From: Peronospora farinosa
Lineage: Eukaryota > Oomycota > Peronosporomycetes > Peronosporales > Peronosporaceae
Assembly: GCA_947646735.1 (NCBI GenBank)
Contig: CANTFK010000836.1
Span: forward strand, 186,001-250,000
Length of the DNA stretch: 64,000 bases
Direction: 5' to 3'
Part shown: positions 34,261 through 45,620 of the stretch, one piece after another
Layout: each line of letters opens with the position of its first letter
Position numbering within the stretch: the first letter of the stretch is position 1
Notes under the pieces: generated by a model
Told to the model about the DNA's origin: nothing
The model's database searches: none
The model's input: the letters and a program-made list of their open reading frames with translations, nothing else
Position numbers and translations under genes: made by a program

Positions 34261-35040
34261 GTTCATTCTACAACCTTTTTCAAAAGGTCAGACAATGGCT
34301 TAGTCCGCTCCGCATAATTCTTGCTGTACTTATGCAAGTAATTAGCGAGCCCAAGGAATCGGCGCACATCCTTCACATTACGTGGGACTGGCCATTCCTT
34401 TACAGCCTTTACCTTTTCTGGGTATGCTCGTACACCATGTGCACCTGCGATGCAGCCCAGTACAGGTATCTCGGGGACCCCTATTACGCACTTTTGCAAG
34501 TTCACGTATAATTGGGCGTCAGAGTCTGCAACACAGTGTCTAAATGACGCTTGTGCGACTCTATCGCGCTCAGAACGTCCTCCGCCCTACTATGCACGAA
34601 TACATGGTCAAAGTAATGGGGCGCGTAGGCACGGTGCTGACGCATCACGTGAGCCACCACTCGGTTGAATGTTGCCGGAGCATTTTTCAACCCTTTTGGC
34701 ATCACAAGCCATACCGCTTGGGGTGATTACTGCCGTTTTGGCTACTTCGATATCTCTTGGTAGTAGCCATCCTTCAGATCCAACGCGGAAAAGATAGTTG
34801 ACTTTCCCATGGAATTCAACAAGACATCTTTCCGCGGGATCGGCGTTTGCGCTGGAATGGTGGCTGTATTCCGCTTATTATAAGCATGAACCACGCGCCA
34901 TCCACCTGTTGTCTTACGCACACAGAAGGTCGGGCTGCAGTGAGGCGACTTGCTCTCACGTACATGTCCCGCCTTAGCTCGCTTGTCGAAGAACTCATCG
35001 ATGTAATAGACTTGTTCCTTCGACAGCAGCCATTGCCTGG
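34261..35040 (-). pseudogene. C1 reverse transcriptase
   Basis: Open pieces at 34263-34505, 34502-34705 and 34742-35044 give RT in three frames (TRQWLLSKEQ, YSALDLKDGYYQ equivalent FSALDLKDGYYQ, MMPKGLKNAPATFNR, YFDHVFVHS). A 10-base deletion after YYQ removes VLMR that C2 retains. YFDH shows the second catalytic Asp changed to His, shared with C2. Confidence 0.82.
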
Positions 35041-36361
35041 TCACATGCCAGGCTACAGGTCAATCTTGTCCTATCGGCCGGTAGGCGGCTCGGCACTTCT
35101 GCTGGAAACACATCACGGTGTTTCCACAGAACATCATAGAGCGGGCTGTCTTTCGAGGCATCCCAGCCTTGAGCAGTAAACCGTTTCTTTTTTTCGATCT
35201 CCAAGACGCTCTCATCCATTGTGTATGGAGAGCAACAGTCCACCGCGTTCTCTTCTGGAACTGGTGCGACTATCTCGTGGATCTTTCCTTCCTTTAATTC
35301 TGACAGGAACAGATCCCACGTCACCTCCGAGAGATTTACTATCTCCTCGGCAGATGTCAAGACAAGTTGGAGCACCTCAACTGAGGATGCCTCCGGCATT
35401 TGTCTTCGACGGCCTCGAACAACTCGTTCGTAGGTCCGTCCTCTTGGACCGAGACTGATCCAAGGGTCACTCGTTTCGACGTGCACTTGATCGTCGTAAT
35501 ACGTCTGGTGCTCGTTTTTCGAGTCACCACGACCTTTGACCTGGAAGAAGGTGTCGTTGCTATTTCAGCTAACGCACTCCTTCCAACCGCATCAGGATCA
35601 TGTATCTGTGCCGGTTCTTGTGGCGCTTGACTTCCTGTCAGCCCACCTTCAACTGCCACAGACTCTTGAATCTGTGCAGGACCATTGTACACATGTATAC
35701 CTGTCATCGTCCCAATCACTACACCAGTCTTTTCGACCTGGGCGTGTCACCTGGCTTTCTTCTAGAGCACTTCCAACTACACCACTCTTCGATCTGGGTA
35801 GTTCCTGGTATACCGTCATCGCACCCTCGACTGTGTTGGACACAGCATCAGCCACATAAGCCTCTCGCAAGAGCACATTCTTTCCGGTGTCTTGCGTAGA
35901 GCGAGAGACTGTGCGTGTACGCCAGTCTATCCATGGTTGGTGTCTAGCCAACCAAGGCATGCCTAGGATGAGGTTATACGGACTCTCCATACCTAGCACT
36001 GTGAACTTCTCTTTACAAGAGAAGTCACTGAAACTGAAGGCGAGTTCAACTTGAACTCCCTCCGATTTACCGAGCGCGCCGTTCGCTAAACGAATGATCG
36101 CCTCTTCTCGCTTGCCTTCCTGGCAAAGCTACTCATAACTCGCCGGTCTCTTTTTCAGAGCCGCGAGTTTCACAAATTTTTGTGATGCACCCGAATCCAC
36201 GAGAAGGGTCATCACTTGGTCATAGCCTCGTACTCGAGCGCTATAGACCAAAAGGGTTGAGGTCCGACCTTTCGGTACTTCAAGGACTAAGCTACCCATT
36301 TGTTCGATCACTCTGAACTTAGGGGTAGCTTCAAAGTCCGCGACAGTAGGGCATCCCGCCC
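34995..36361 (-). pseudogene. C1 protease and linker
   Basis: This mirrors 39337-40658. It has the protease site LLVDSGASQKFV (36190-36230), a TAG at 36129-36131, then MESPYNLILGMPWLARHQ at 35940-35999 and the linker with frame changes. A one-base deletion near 35045 fuses the linker to a wrong frame of RT. Confidence 0.8.
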
Positions 36362-37427
36362 CTACTGCGCTCCCGCATTTCCCGACTTGTCGGGGATCGA
36401 ATATGAATCCGCGCGACGTGCACGGTTCTTCGAACCACCCTTCGGGTTGGGAGACTTTTTGCTGGGCCTTGGCATCAGCAGCAAGTTTGGCATAGCAGCG
36501 AGTCATCATATGACCTCGCTTGCCGCACTTGTAGTAGACCACGTCTGCATTTCCTAGCTCCATAGGAGTGGCATCAGACTTCTCGGACGACGGCCTGTAA
36601 TAGGCTGTCGCCGAGGCGCTGTTGCAGGATTGCTCCTCAACTAAGGCAATATCAATTGCCTCTTTCATCATCGCTGGCACCTTTCTAAAATGGGCCTGAC
36701 GCAATGGGCCGTGCCTAAGTCCATTGATGAACGTGGCCACCTTGATACGTTCCGGCATGGGTTCCCCATTAATGGACGTCGACAGCGAACGCATCTCATT
36801 CACAAATTCTTGCTGAGAGCGTTTCGCCTGTCGTGCTTCAAAAACGCGCGCCATAAGCAACACTTCGTTGTTAGGCGGCTGATACATGGCGCGAATCTTT
36901 GTTTTAAAGATCTCCCATGATGGAAATGCATCAGCATTTGCCACCAGCGCAGAGTATGTCCACTCTGACGCTTTGCACGCAAGTTGGACATGGCATACGA
37001 CACCATTCTGGTGTCGTCTTCGATGAGCTGCGCCACTCTACATTGCTCAACTACTAATAGCCAGTGAACAATCGTGTAAGGGGTAGTTTCATCGAACTTC
37101 GGAGGGTCCATCCGAATGGGACTCGGTTGAGTAGGCCGGGCAGAGAGCGTCTCAACAGCTCGGTTGAGCGCCTCATTCCGTGCCTGCTCAATCCTAAGCT
37201 CATCCTGAGTCTTATTGATGGACTCAGCTGTGACTTGGTTGTTTACCTCGGACGCGTTTCTACGCTGTCCAAGCAAAAACGCCTCGAATTACTCCAACTG
37301 AGCAACATGTTGCTCAGGAGGACAATGCAAGAGGCTGACCACCAAGTCCCTGCGCCATATGCTCTGCCAACTCCCTATGATGTTGGGAGAGGTGAGAAAA
37401 ATCACTCCAGTCCATATTAAGGACCAT
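36362..37427 (-). pseudogene. gag: C1 gag
   Basis: This mirrors C2 gag (38271-39336). ATG 37427 starts the N-terminus. The zinc knuckle reads YYKCGKRGHMMTRC, with Tyr in place of the first Cys. The hairpin with the gag stop is at 36344-36367 and GGGAAAT at 36377-36383. Confidence 0.8.
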
Positions 37428-37610
37428 ATTATCCACACGCACGCTCAGAGAGACAAGACGTGGGAAGGACTACTAGTGCTACCAAGTGTAGACGGGCACT
37501 TCTACGAAGTTGCCTCGTGCTACTAGCACACACCTTCAGCACAAGCGAGGAAACGGTTAGACCGTCTTACCTTCGCGTGCGAGGGTGGTAGGAGGTTGGT
37601 CGACTGCTTA

Positions 37611-38211
37611 TGTAACAGGGCATCTAGTTACACGTAAACATAAAGTAATATGCTTAATAGTATGGTCTAAAAGTATCTATGATTACTTTTGAACTGTCAC
37701 TTGGGTGCGATACACAAATGTGATCCACCCTCGTGAATGTGATAGCTATTGATGGATTCACATGGGAAGGGATGGTACTAGTTGAAGCTAGGCATCAAGA
37801 CTTCCCAGAAGGACGTCAGTTGCGATCTTAAATCTAGATTTAAGTTCATGCGACAGGATACGCTTCTAAAGAGTCGCGTATCCGATCTATATACATATAT
37901 AGCCAATCAGTAGTTAAGTTTACATTTGATTATGATTCATTAAAAAAAGCTCAGTCTTAAATTTGCTAAACACCGAAGCACCACGCACGAGAAGCTGTGA
38001 AAGCTTCTACGTGACGTCGGTGCCTTTTTGTCTTATGAGTTCTTTGCAATCTCGCTTAAGCGAGAGGCAACTGGTGGTACGACTGCATAAGCAGTCGACC
38101 AACCTCCTACCACCCTCGCACGCGAAGGTAAGACGGTCTAACCGTTTCCTCGCTTGTGCTGAAGGTGTGTGCTAGTAGCACGAGGCAACTTCGTAGAAGT
38201 GCCCGTCTACA
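37611..38211 (+). repeat. C2 5' LTR
   Basis: It starts TGTAACAGGGCATC and ends CCCGTCTACA, 601 bp. Bases 38086-38211 belong to the inverted arm shared with C1; 37613-38085 is the unpaired spacer of the palindrome. The palindrome GACTGCTTAAGCAGTC of other copies reads GACTGCATAAGCAGTC here, and C1 carries the matching complement. Confidence 0.9.
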
Positions 38212-38213
38212 CT

Positions 38214-38231
38214 TGGTAGCACTAGTAGTCC
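38214..38231 (+). other. C2 primer binding site
   Basis: TGGTAGCACTAGTAGTCC starts two bases after the LTR, the same as in element A apart from one base. It matches the reverse of bases 37467-37484 in C1. Confidence 0.75.
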
Positions 38232-38270
38232 TTCCCACGTCTTGTCTCTCTGAGCGTGCGTGTGGATAAT

Positions 38271-39336
38271 ATGGTCCTTAATATGGACTGGAGTGATTTT
38301 TCTCACCTCTCCCAACATCATAGGGAGTTGGCAGAGCATATGGCGCAGGGACTTGGTGGTCAGCCTCTTGCATTGTCCTCCTGAGCAACATGTTGCTCAG
38401 TTGGAGTAATTCGAGGCGTTTTTGCTTGGACAGCGTAGAAACGCGTCCGAGGTAAACAACCAAGTCACAGCTGAGTCCATCAATAAGACTCAGGATGAGC
38501 TTAGGATTGAGCAGGCACGGAATGAGGCGCTCAACCGAGCTGTTGAGACGCTCTCTGCCCGGCCTACTCAACCGAGTCCCATTCGGATGGACCCTCCGAA
38601 GTTCGATGAAACTACCCCTTACACGATTGTTCACTGGCTATTAGTAGTTGAGCAATGTAGAGTGGCGCAGCTCATCGAAGACGACACCAGAATGGTGTCG
38701 TATGCCATGTCCAACTTGCGTGCAAAGCGTCAGAGTGGACATACTCTGCGCTGGTGGCAAATGCTGATGCATTTCCATCATGGGAGATCTTTAAAACAAA
38801 GATTCGCGCCATGTATCAGCCGCCTAACAACGAAGTGTTGCTTATGGCGCGCGTTTTTGAAGCACGACAGGCGAAACGCTCTCAGCAAGAATTTGTGAAT
38901 GAGATGCGTTCGCTGTCGACGTCCATTAATGGGGAACCCATGCCGGAACGTATCAAGGTGGCCACGTTCATCAATGGACTTAGGCACGGCCCATTGCGTC
39001 AGGCCCATTTTAGAAAGGTGCCAGCGATGATGAAAGAGGCAATTGATATTGCCTTAGTTGAGGAGCAATCCTGCAACAGCGCCTCGGCGACAGCCTATTA
39101 CAGGCCGTCGTCCGAGAAGTCTGATGCCACTCCTATGGAGCTAGGAAATGCAGACGTGGTCTACTACAAGTGCGGCAAGCGAGGTCATATGATGGCTCGC
39201 TGCTATGCCAAACTTGCTGCTGATGCCAAGGCCCAGCAAAAAGTCTCCCAACCCGAAGGGTGGTTCGAAGAACCGTGCACGTCGCGCGGATTCATATTCG
39301 ATCCCCGACAAGTCGGGAAATGCGGGAGCGCAGTAG
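38271..39336 (+). pseudogene. gag: C2 gag
   Basis: ATG 38271 begins MVLNMDWSDFSHLSQ, which resembles the start of D gag. A stop at about 38382 and a frame change lead to 38410-38898 (PPKFDETTPYTIVHWL, capsid start) and then to 38754-39569 (FPSWEIFKTKIRAMY, RIKVATFINGLRHGPLR). The zinc knuckle reads YYKCGKRGHMMARC; Tyr replaces the first Cys. Beyond it the original gag frame appears to be the +1 frame, with a basic end (SKKSPNPKGGSKNRARRAD) and TAG 39334-39336 in the hairpin. A one-base change near 39240 has put the knuckle in the protease frame. Confidence 0.8.
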
Positions 39337-39354
39337 GGGCGGGATGCCCTACTG
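39315..39354 (+). promoter_or_regulatory. Putative -1 frameshift signal at the gag/protease junction (C2)
   Basis: GGGAAAT (39315-39321) is a canonical X_XXY_YYZ heptamer in the frame that ends at TAG 39334. Nine bases after it CAGTAGGGGC (39331-39340) pairs with GCCCTACTG (39346-39354). A -1 slip leads into the protease frame (AVGAGCPT, then LLVDSGAS). A mirrored copy is in C1 at 36344-36383. Confidence 0.65.
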
Positions 39355-40658
39355 TCGCGGACTTTGAAGCTACCCCTAAGTTCAGAGTGATCGAACAAAT
39401 GGGTAGCTTAGTCCTTGAAGTACCGAAAGGTCGGACCTCAACCCTTTTGGTCTATAGCGCTCGAGTACGAGGCTATGACCAAGTGATGACCCTTCTCGTG
39501 GATTCGGGTGCATCACAAAAATTTGTGAAACTCGCGGCTCTGAAAAAGAGACCGGCGAGTTATGAGTAGCTTTGCCAGGAAGGCAAGCGAGAAGAGGCGA
39601 TCATTCGTTTAGCGAACGGCGCGCTCGGTAAATCGGAGGGAGTTCAAGTTGAACTCGCCTTCAGTTTCAGTGACTTCTCTTGTAAAGAGAAGTTCACAGT
39701 GCTAGGTATGGAGAGTCCGTATAACCTCATCCTAGGCATGCCTTGGTTGGCTAGACACCAACCATGGATAGACTGGCGTACACGCACAGTCTCTCGCTCT
39801 ACGCAAGACACCGGAAAGAATGTGCTCTTGCGAGAGGCTTATGTGGCTGATGCTGTGTCCAACACAGTCGAGGGTGCGATGACGGTATACCAGGAACTAC
39901 CCAGATCGAAGAGTGGTGTAGTTGGAAGTGCTCTAGAAGAAAGCCAGGTGACACGCCCAGGTCGAAAAGACTGGTGTAGTGATTGGGACGATGACAGGTA
40001 TACATGTGTACAATGGTCCTGCACAGATTCAAGAATCTGTGGCAGTTGAAGGTGGGCTGACAGGAAGTCAAGCGCCACAAGAACCGGCACAGATACATGA
40101 TCCTGATGCGGTTGGAAGGAGTGCGTTAGCTGAAATAGCAACGACACCTTCTTCCAGGTCAAAGGTCGTGGTGACTCGAAAAACGAGCACCAGACGTATT
40201 ACGACGATCAAGTGCACGTCGAAACGAGTGACCCTTGGATCAGTCTCGGTCCAAGAGGACGGACCTACGAACGAGTTGTTCGAGGCCGTCGAAGACAAAT
40301 GCCGGAGGCATCCTCAGTTGAGGTGCTCCAACTTGTCTTGACATCTGCCGAGGAGATAGTAAATCTCTCGGAGGTGACGTGGGATCTGTTCCTGTCAGAA
40401 TTAAAGGAAGGAAAGATCCACGAGATAGTCGCACCAGTTCCAGAAGAGAACGCGGTGGACTGTTGCTCTCCATACACAATGGATGAGAGCGTCTTGGAGA
40501 TCGAAAAAAAGAAACGGTTTACTGCTCAAGGCTGGGATGCCTCGAAAGACAGCCCGCTCTATGATGTTCTGTGGAAACACCGTGATGTGTTTCCAGCAGA
40601 AGTGCCGAGCCGCCTACCGGCCGATAGGACAAGATTGACCTGTAGCCTGGCATTGTGA
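39337..40658 (+). pseudogene. C2 protease and protease-RT linker
   Basis: The active site is LLVDSGASQKFV near 39495-39530. After a TAG (39567-39569) the same frame continues with LGMESPYNLILGMPWLARHQ. The linker (about 39979-40658) changes frame twice and has a negatively charged end (EIVAPVPEENAVD, YDVLWKHRDVFPAEVP) before RT. A one-base insertion relative to C1 near 40653 ends the frame at CSLAL. Confidence 0.8.
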
Positions 40659-41524
40659 CCAGGCAATGGCTGCTGTCGAAGGAACAAGTCTATTACATCG
40701 ATGAGTTCTTCGACAAGCGAGCTAAGGCGGGACATGTACGTGAGAGCAAGTCGCCTCACTGCAGCCCGACCTTCTGTGTGCGTAAGACAACAGGTGGATG
40801 GCGCGTGGTTCATGCTTATAATAAGCGGAATACAGCCACCATTCCAGCGCAAACGCCGATCCCGCGGAAAGATGTCTTGTTGAATTCAATGGGAAAGTCA
40901 ACTATCTTTTCCGCGTTGGATCTGAAGGATGGCTACTACCAAGTTCTCATGAGAGATATCGAAGTAGCCAAAACGGCAGTAATCACCCCAAGCGGTATGG
41001 CTTGTGATGCCACAAGGGTTGAAAAATGCTCCGGCAACATTCAACCGAGTGGTGGCTCACGTGATGCGTCAGCACCGTGCCTACGCGCCCCATTACTTTG
41101 ACCATGTATTCGTGCATAGTAGGGCGGAGGACGTTCTGAGCGCGATAGAGTCGCACAAGCGTCATTTAGACACTGTGTTGCAGACTCTGACGCCCAATTA
41201 TACGTGAACTTGCAAAAGTGCGTAATAGGGGTCCCCGAGATACCTGTACTGGGCTGCATCGCAGGTGCACATGGTGTACGAGCATACCCAGAAAAGGTAA
41301 AGGCTGTAAAGGAATGGCCAGTCCCACGTAATGTGAAGGATGTGCGCCGATTCCTTGGGCTCGCTAATTACTTGCATAAGTACAGCAAGAATTATGCGGA
41401 GCGGACTAAGCCATTGTCTGACCTTTTGAAAAAGGATACAGAATGGACTTGGTCAAAGGAGCAAGAAGATGCGTTCACTTCAGTGAAGCAATCTCTTGTA
41501 GAGGCACCGGTCTTGGAATTTTAA
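40655..41524 (+). pseudogene. C2 reverse transcriptase
   Basis: Three frames are involved: 40655 to about 41000 (CVRKTTGGWRVVHAYNKRN, IPRKDVLLNSMGKST, FSALDLKDGYYQVLM), 41004-41207 (MMPQGLKNAPATFNR, YFDHVFVHSRAED) and 41204-41524 (GVRAYPEKVKAVKEWPVP, FLGLANYLHKYSKNYAE). His at 41103-41105 replaces the second Asp of YFDD. The TAA at 41522-41524 interrupts the way into RNase H. Confidence 0.85.
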
Positions 41525-43198
41525 GACGCGGATAAGCCCTTTAGCGTCGTCTGCAATGCAAGCAATTGTGCAATCGGCAGCGCGCTCATGCAAAAGGATA
41601 ACAGCGGCGTTGACCGTGTCATATCTTATCAGTCTCGGCTTTTAAAAGCTGCCGAGCTGAATTACCCTGTGCATGACAAGGAGCTACTTTCAATTAAGTA
41701 TGCCTTTGTAAAGTTTCGGGTGCACCTCTTGGGCACCGAACCTTTTGTGGTTTATACGGATCACGCATCACTGCGGACCGCTATAAATTCACCGCACCTC
41801 TCGCCGAGAATGTCGACATGGCTGACATTCTTCTCTGAACTTAACTTCAAAGTTGAATATAAGCCGGGTAAGTCAAATGTCTTGGCTGACGCGTTATCGC
41901 GCAGGTCAGACTTCGAGGCAAGACACCAGGAAAGTGTGTCTCGTGCGAAAGCACAAGTTGAGTCGTCAATATTGGCAGCCATGAAAGCCTACCATGTGAC
42001 GAGCTCAATGGCCTCCGATATAAAGGAGTGTTACAGTCAGGACGAACATTGTCGCCTGCTGTTGGATCATTATGGTGAACGAAAGGGTACCTTTCAGTCG
42101 CACCTCAAAGCAAAACTAAATCGCTTTAGTTACAGTGATGGCCTGTTATGGAATCAACTGTCACCCTGTGATCCCTTGAGAATCTATGTCCCTCATGTCA
42201 CAGATCTCAAGCTGATGATACTTTACGAGTGCCATGATGCGCCATCTAGTGGGCATCTGGGCCGTGAAAAGACATTCTTACGAGTGTCAGAGGAATTTTG
42301 GTGGCCCCACCTATATCGGTGGGTGGCCAACTATATTCGCTCTTGCGAAGAGTGTCAGCGCATAAAGCCTGCAGCTTCGAACAGTGCGCCACTGAAGCCA
42401 CTGCCGATTCCAACTGAATGTTGGAAGTCGGTCAGTTTGGACTTCATGTTTGACTTACCGCCTGACCTTAAAGGCAGGACGGGGCTCGTCGTCTTTGTAG
42501 ACAGACTGAGCAAGATGGTGCATTTGGCACCATGTAGCACCAAGATCTCAGGAAAAGAGTCTGCCCTCCTGTTTCTGGATCACGTGTATCGACTACACAG
42601 GATTCCCGAGTTCATAGTATCGGAATGGGATCCGCGTTTTACGTCGGGTTTTTGGCGACATGTGTTCGAGATGCTGAGTAGCCAGCTCCACATGTTAACC
42701 GCTGATCATCCCCAGACCGATGGCCAAACAGAACAGGCCAATCGAGTCGTGGCGGATGTGTTGCGTACAGTATCGACTCCCAAAGAATGGAGCAAGCAAT
42801 TTCCATTCGTGGACTTCGCTATTAATAACAGTGTTTACGCCAGTACGGGTGAAACACCGTTTTCCATTATCGGACTGCGTCATTCTCGAACGCCAGTCTC
42901 GTTTGTACGCAGCCCGAGTCTTAGTGGAGGAGGGCCCCTCACTTCGCTCGGTGCGAATGCCAAAGAGGGCCAAGGATGCCCTAGTGACACTGCTCATTTA
43001 GCAGTGGTCACGAAACCTATAGGTGTCATAGACGATGCACGGCAAGAAATGCCAGTGCTCCTTAGCGATGACACTATAGTGTTATCAACAGCTTCGACCC
43101 ATGAACGACCTCTTGGAGGCGTCATAGGCGAGCTGGATGCTAAAAGCGTGAACGAAGCTCAGCGCTTTGTGGATGAGCAATCAGCCACCACACGTTAA
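41525..43198 (+). pseudogene. C2 RNase H and integrase
   Basis: A long open frame (41525-43198) holds RNase H and integrase. RNase H begins VVCNASNCAIGSALM; the first catalytic Asp is Asn (41555-41557). It continues with VVYTDHASLR and NVLADALSRR. Integrase has the zinc-binding HDAPSSGHLGREKT / CEECQR, then Asp in VSLDFMFDLPP, Glu in place of the second Asp (VSEWDPRF) and Glu in DGQTEQANRV. After GLRHSRTPVSF a non-conserved acidic tail follows. Three of the key catalytic positions across the two enzymes are lost or changed. Confidence 0.87.
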
Positions 43199-44060
43199 GT
43201 CCTTGACGTGATGGCAAGCGCACAGGACAAGCAAAACAATATGCAGACCAGCATGGTTGCAAAAACAATGAACACTCAAGTGTGGGGGACAAAGTACTGC
43301 TACCCTACCTAAACATGCAATTTATGTACTACCTGGTGGTACTACTAAGCTATTGCCCCGATTCATTGGGTCCTTTACAATGGTTGAAGAAGTTGGAGAC
43401 CTACATTATTGGCTCACTCTCCCACCGTATACGAAGACGCACCCCGTATTATATGTGGGTCGTCTGAAACGATATGTTGATCCAGAAGAGATCACATATC
43501 CACATCGGTCTAACAAGACCGATGGTGACGCCATTTGTGAGTCGAGCGTCGCGGACGATCAGGCGACGAGGAAGCCGATAGGCTCCCCGTATACGAACGA
43601 GGGCTCGGTAGAGGACACGGTGGACGAGGAGTACTTCGCGCTTGACGCGGGTCTCTCATCACCAGTCGCTCTAAAAGATCCAACCGAGGCTTCAGGCGGT
43701 CATACCCCTGACGGTCCCTCGTCCTCACATCGCGCAGATCCACAGTCAGTCGCGAGACTTGACTCTCGAGATCAGTCACCTGCTTCTCCAGCGCAGCGGA
43801 CTCAGCCTGCCACTGAACAGCAGCAGGTTAGGCAGCCGCGAGTAGGTGGGCATAATCGCCACTCCTATCGGGAACCACCTGTGTTGGTGGACGCGGAAGG
43901 GAATACGCGCTTCCTTGTTGGAAGGCTGTTGGCCCATCGGTTTGTGAAGCGAAAGCTCCAAATCCTTGTCCAGTGGAAGGGTTACCCAGCGATCTTTAAT
44001 TCATGGGAGTTGTTGACGCTTTGCGCGTCGACGTGCCTGGGCTGGTGGCTGCTTATGTGA
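43199..44060 (+). pseudogene. C2 integrase C-terminus, linker and chromodomain
   Basis: After a frame change the SH3-like part (THPVLYVGRLKRYVDPEE, about 43438-43490) is followed by an acidic, Ser/Pro-rich linker (43490-43880) and a chromodomain (RFLVGRLLAHRFVK, ILVQWKGYPAIFNSWE, about 43905-44015). The last residues overlap the middle of the antisense gene. The linker is coding on the other strand as well (coiled coil). Confidence 0.83.
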
Positions 44061-44956
44061 AGCAGCACCAGCTGACGTCTTTCTGCTAGGTCCGGAAGGA
44101 CTAGCAGAAGAAGCGTGGCGAGAATTAATTGGGGGTCGCTTACCGCCCATAATTTCATGCGCACGCTTCATGGCGAAGCTGATTCGCTGCGACCGCTGTT
44201 TCGTTGCATCTTCATGCAAGGTAACACGGCGCCGAAGTTCAGCTTCATAGTCGTCGGCTGTTTCGTTAGAACGCAGCACGACTGGAATTGGGAAAGCACG
44301 ACCAAGTGCTTTGCCCTGCTTTTTCCACACGGGAAAGAAGCTATAAAATTTATGGGCGTTAATGGTGGTACGCTGCAAAAGCGCTGCACTAGACTCCTTC
44401 GAGTTTATCCACTCAGATGGAGGTGGCATTGGTGGTAAACCACCACTCACGTAGCCGCCCTCGCGACGGCGGGATAGTGAGACCGAAGGTGTACTTGGTG
44501 GAGCTTTGAGCTTATACTCACCTGAGTCTGACTCTCCATTATGGATTGTCAAGACATCATCCTGAGGAGTCACATAGATTGAGTCGCGACTACTCCTTTC
44601 GAAGTAGCGCGCTCAGTCTTAGTCGCTGCGCTCGTAGGCGCAGACGACGAGGCTTTACCTTCGCTTGCAGGAAGCATAGATGCTCCCTCAAGGACGGGTG
44701 CCTCAAATGATGGGGACATATGTTCCATCAATGCGCTTTGCTCATCGCCACTTTGGGGTGATGGCAGTGGTGTGGTCTCATTGTAGTCTACAATGAGAGA
44801 TGGATCTTCATCCAAATTATAGTGAGATGGAAGATTCACCTCAGTGCCTGAGGCACTTTGCGACGGCTGCGATAAATCGCGGCGCGTGCGCTTAGTGCTG
44901 GACTGCATGGGCGCCTCTGCAGGCGACCCCTCAGCCTTATCACGTTTCGGTGGCAT
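43510..44956 (-). pseudogene. C2 antisense gene
   Basis: It starts at ATG 44956 (MPPKRDKAEGSPAE), 107 bp inside the 3' LTR. The N-terminal region has EDPSLIVDYNE, parallel to VDPELVVDYSG in D. A one-base shift at 44571-44573 joins it to 44001-44573, which holds a middle domain (WINSKESSAALLQRTTIN, GRAFPIPVVLRSNETADDYE) and a basic end. A further frame, 43510 to about 43810, opposite the integrase-chromodomain linker, is a coiled coil (ALEKQVTDLESQVSRLTVDL, RLKPRLDLLERLV). In phase and place it equals the coiled-coil end of the antisense genes of A and D. No known domain is recognised. Confidence 0.65.
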
Positions 44957-45062
44957 GAGTACTGAGAAGACTAAAGCGGCGCGTTTATAACGGCTCGCAA
45001 GTCTCTCTGTCTCCTAGGCGATGTTTTACAAAATGTAAAAATCGTTCTAAAACGGGGGATGG

Positions 45063-45620
45063 TGCACAGGGCATCTAGTTACACGTAAACATAAAGTAAT
45101 ATACTTAATGTTTGGTCTAAAAGTATCCATGATTACTTTTGACCTGTCACTTGGGTGCGATACACAAATGTGATCCACCCTCGTGAATGTGATAGCTATT
45201 GATGGATTCACATGGGAAGGGATGGTACTAGTTGAAGCTAGGCATCACGACGTCTCAGAAGGACGTCAGTTGCGATCTTAAATCTAGATTTAAGTTCATG
45301 CGACAGGATACGCTTCTAAAGAGTCGCGTATCCGATCTTATATACATATATAGCCAATCAGTAGTTAAGTATATATTTAGTTATAATTCATTAAAAAAAG
45401 CTCAGTCTTAAATTTGCTAAACACCGAAGCACCACGCACGAGAAGCTGTGAAAGCTTCTACGTGACGTCGGTGCCTTTTTGTCTTATGAGCTCGTTGCAC
45501 TCTCGCTTAAGCGAGAGGCAACTGGTGGTACGACTGCTTAAGCAGTCGACCAACCTCATACCACCCTCGCACGCGAAGGTAAGACGGTCTAACCGCTTCC
45601 TCGCTTGTGCTGAAGGAGTG
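45063..45620 (+). repeat. C2 3' LTR, truncated, with polypurine tract
   Basis: It starts TGCACAGGGCATC (two bases shorter at the tip than the 5' LTR) and breaks off after GCTGAAGGAGTG, where element D begins. AAACGGGGGATGG (45050-45062) precedes it and is the likely polypurine tract. It carries the intact GACTGCTTAAGCAGTC palindrome. Confidence 0.88.

Larger units (their letters stand above)
33171..37612 (-). mobile_element. C1, truncated family C element, inverted partner of C2
   Basis: It mirrors 38086-42527 with about 99% identity. Coordinates of matching points add to 75,698 up to RT and to 75,709 beyond two deletions in C1 (about 10 bases in RT near 34757 and one base near 35045). It contains a partial 5' LTR (37487-37612), gag, protease, RT, RNase H and the start of integrase, and is cut at 33171 by the Gypsy-1 LTR. 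Its 5' LTR is cut in the middle of the palindrome GACTGCTTAAGCAGTC, where the C2 LTR begins. Confidence 0.9.
37611..45620 (+). mobile_element. C2, nearly full-length family C element
   Basis: The 5' LTR is 37611-38211 and the 3' LTR 45063-45620, the latter missing its last 40-odd bases because element D starts there. The order is PBS, gag, frameshift signal, protease, RT, RNase H, integrase, chromodomain, antisense gene, polypurine tract, LTR. Together with C1 it forms a head-to-head inverted repeat. Stops, frame changes and three changed catalytic residues (RT YFDH, RNase H CNAS, integrase VSEWDPRF) make it dead. Confidence 0.9.

Noticed and set aside
33171..42527. Inverted repeat as terminal repeats of one large DNA transposon
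   Set aside because: The arms are gag, protease, RT and integrase of a known LTR family with LTR and PBS at the centre; no transposase lies between them.
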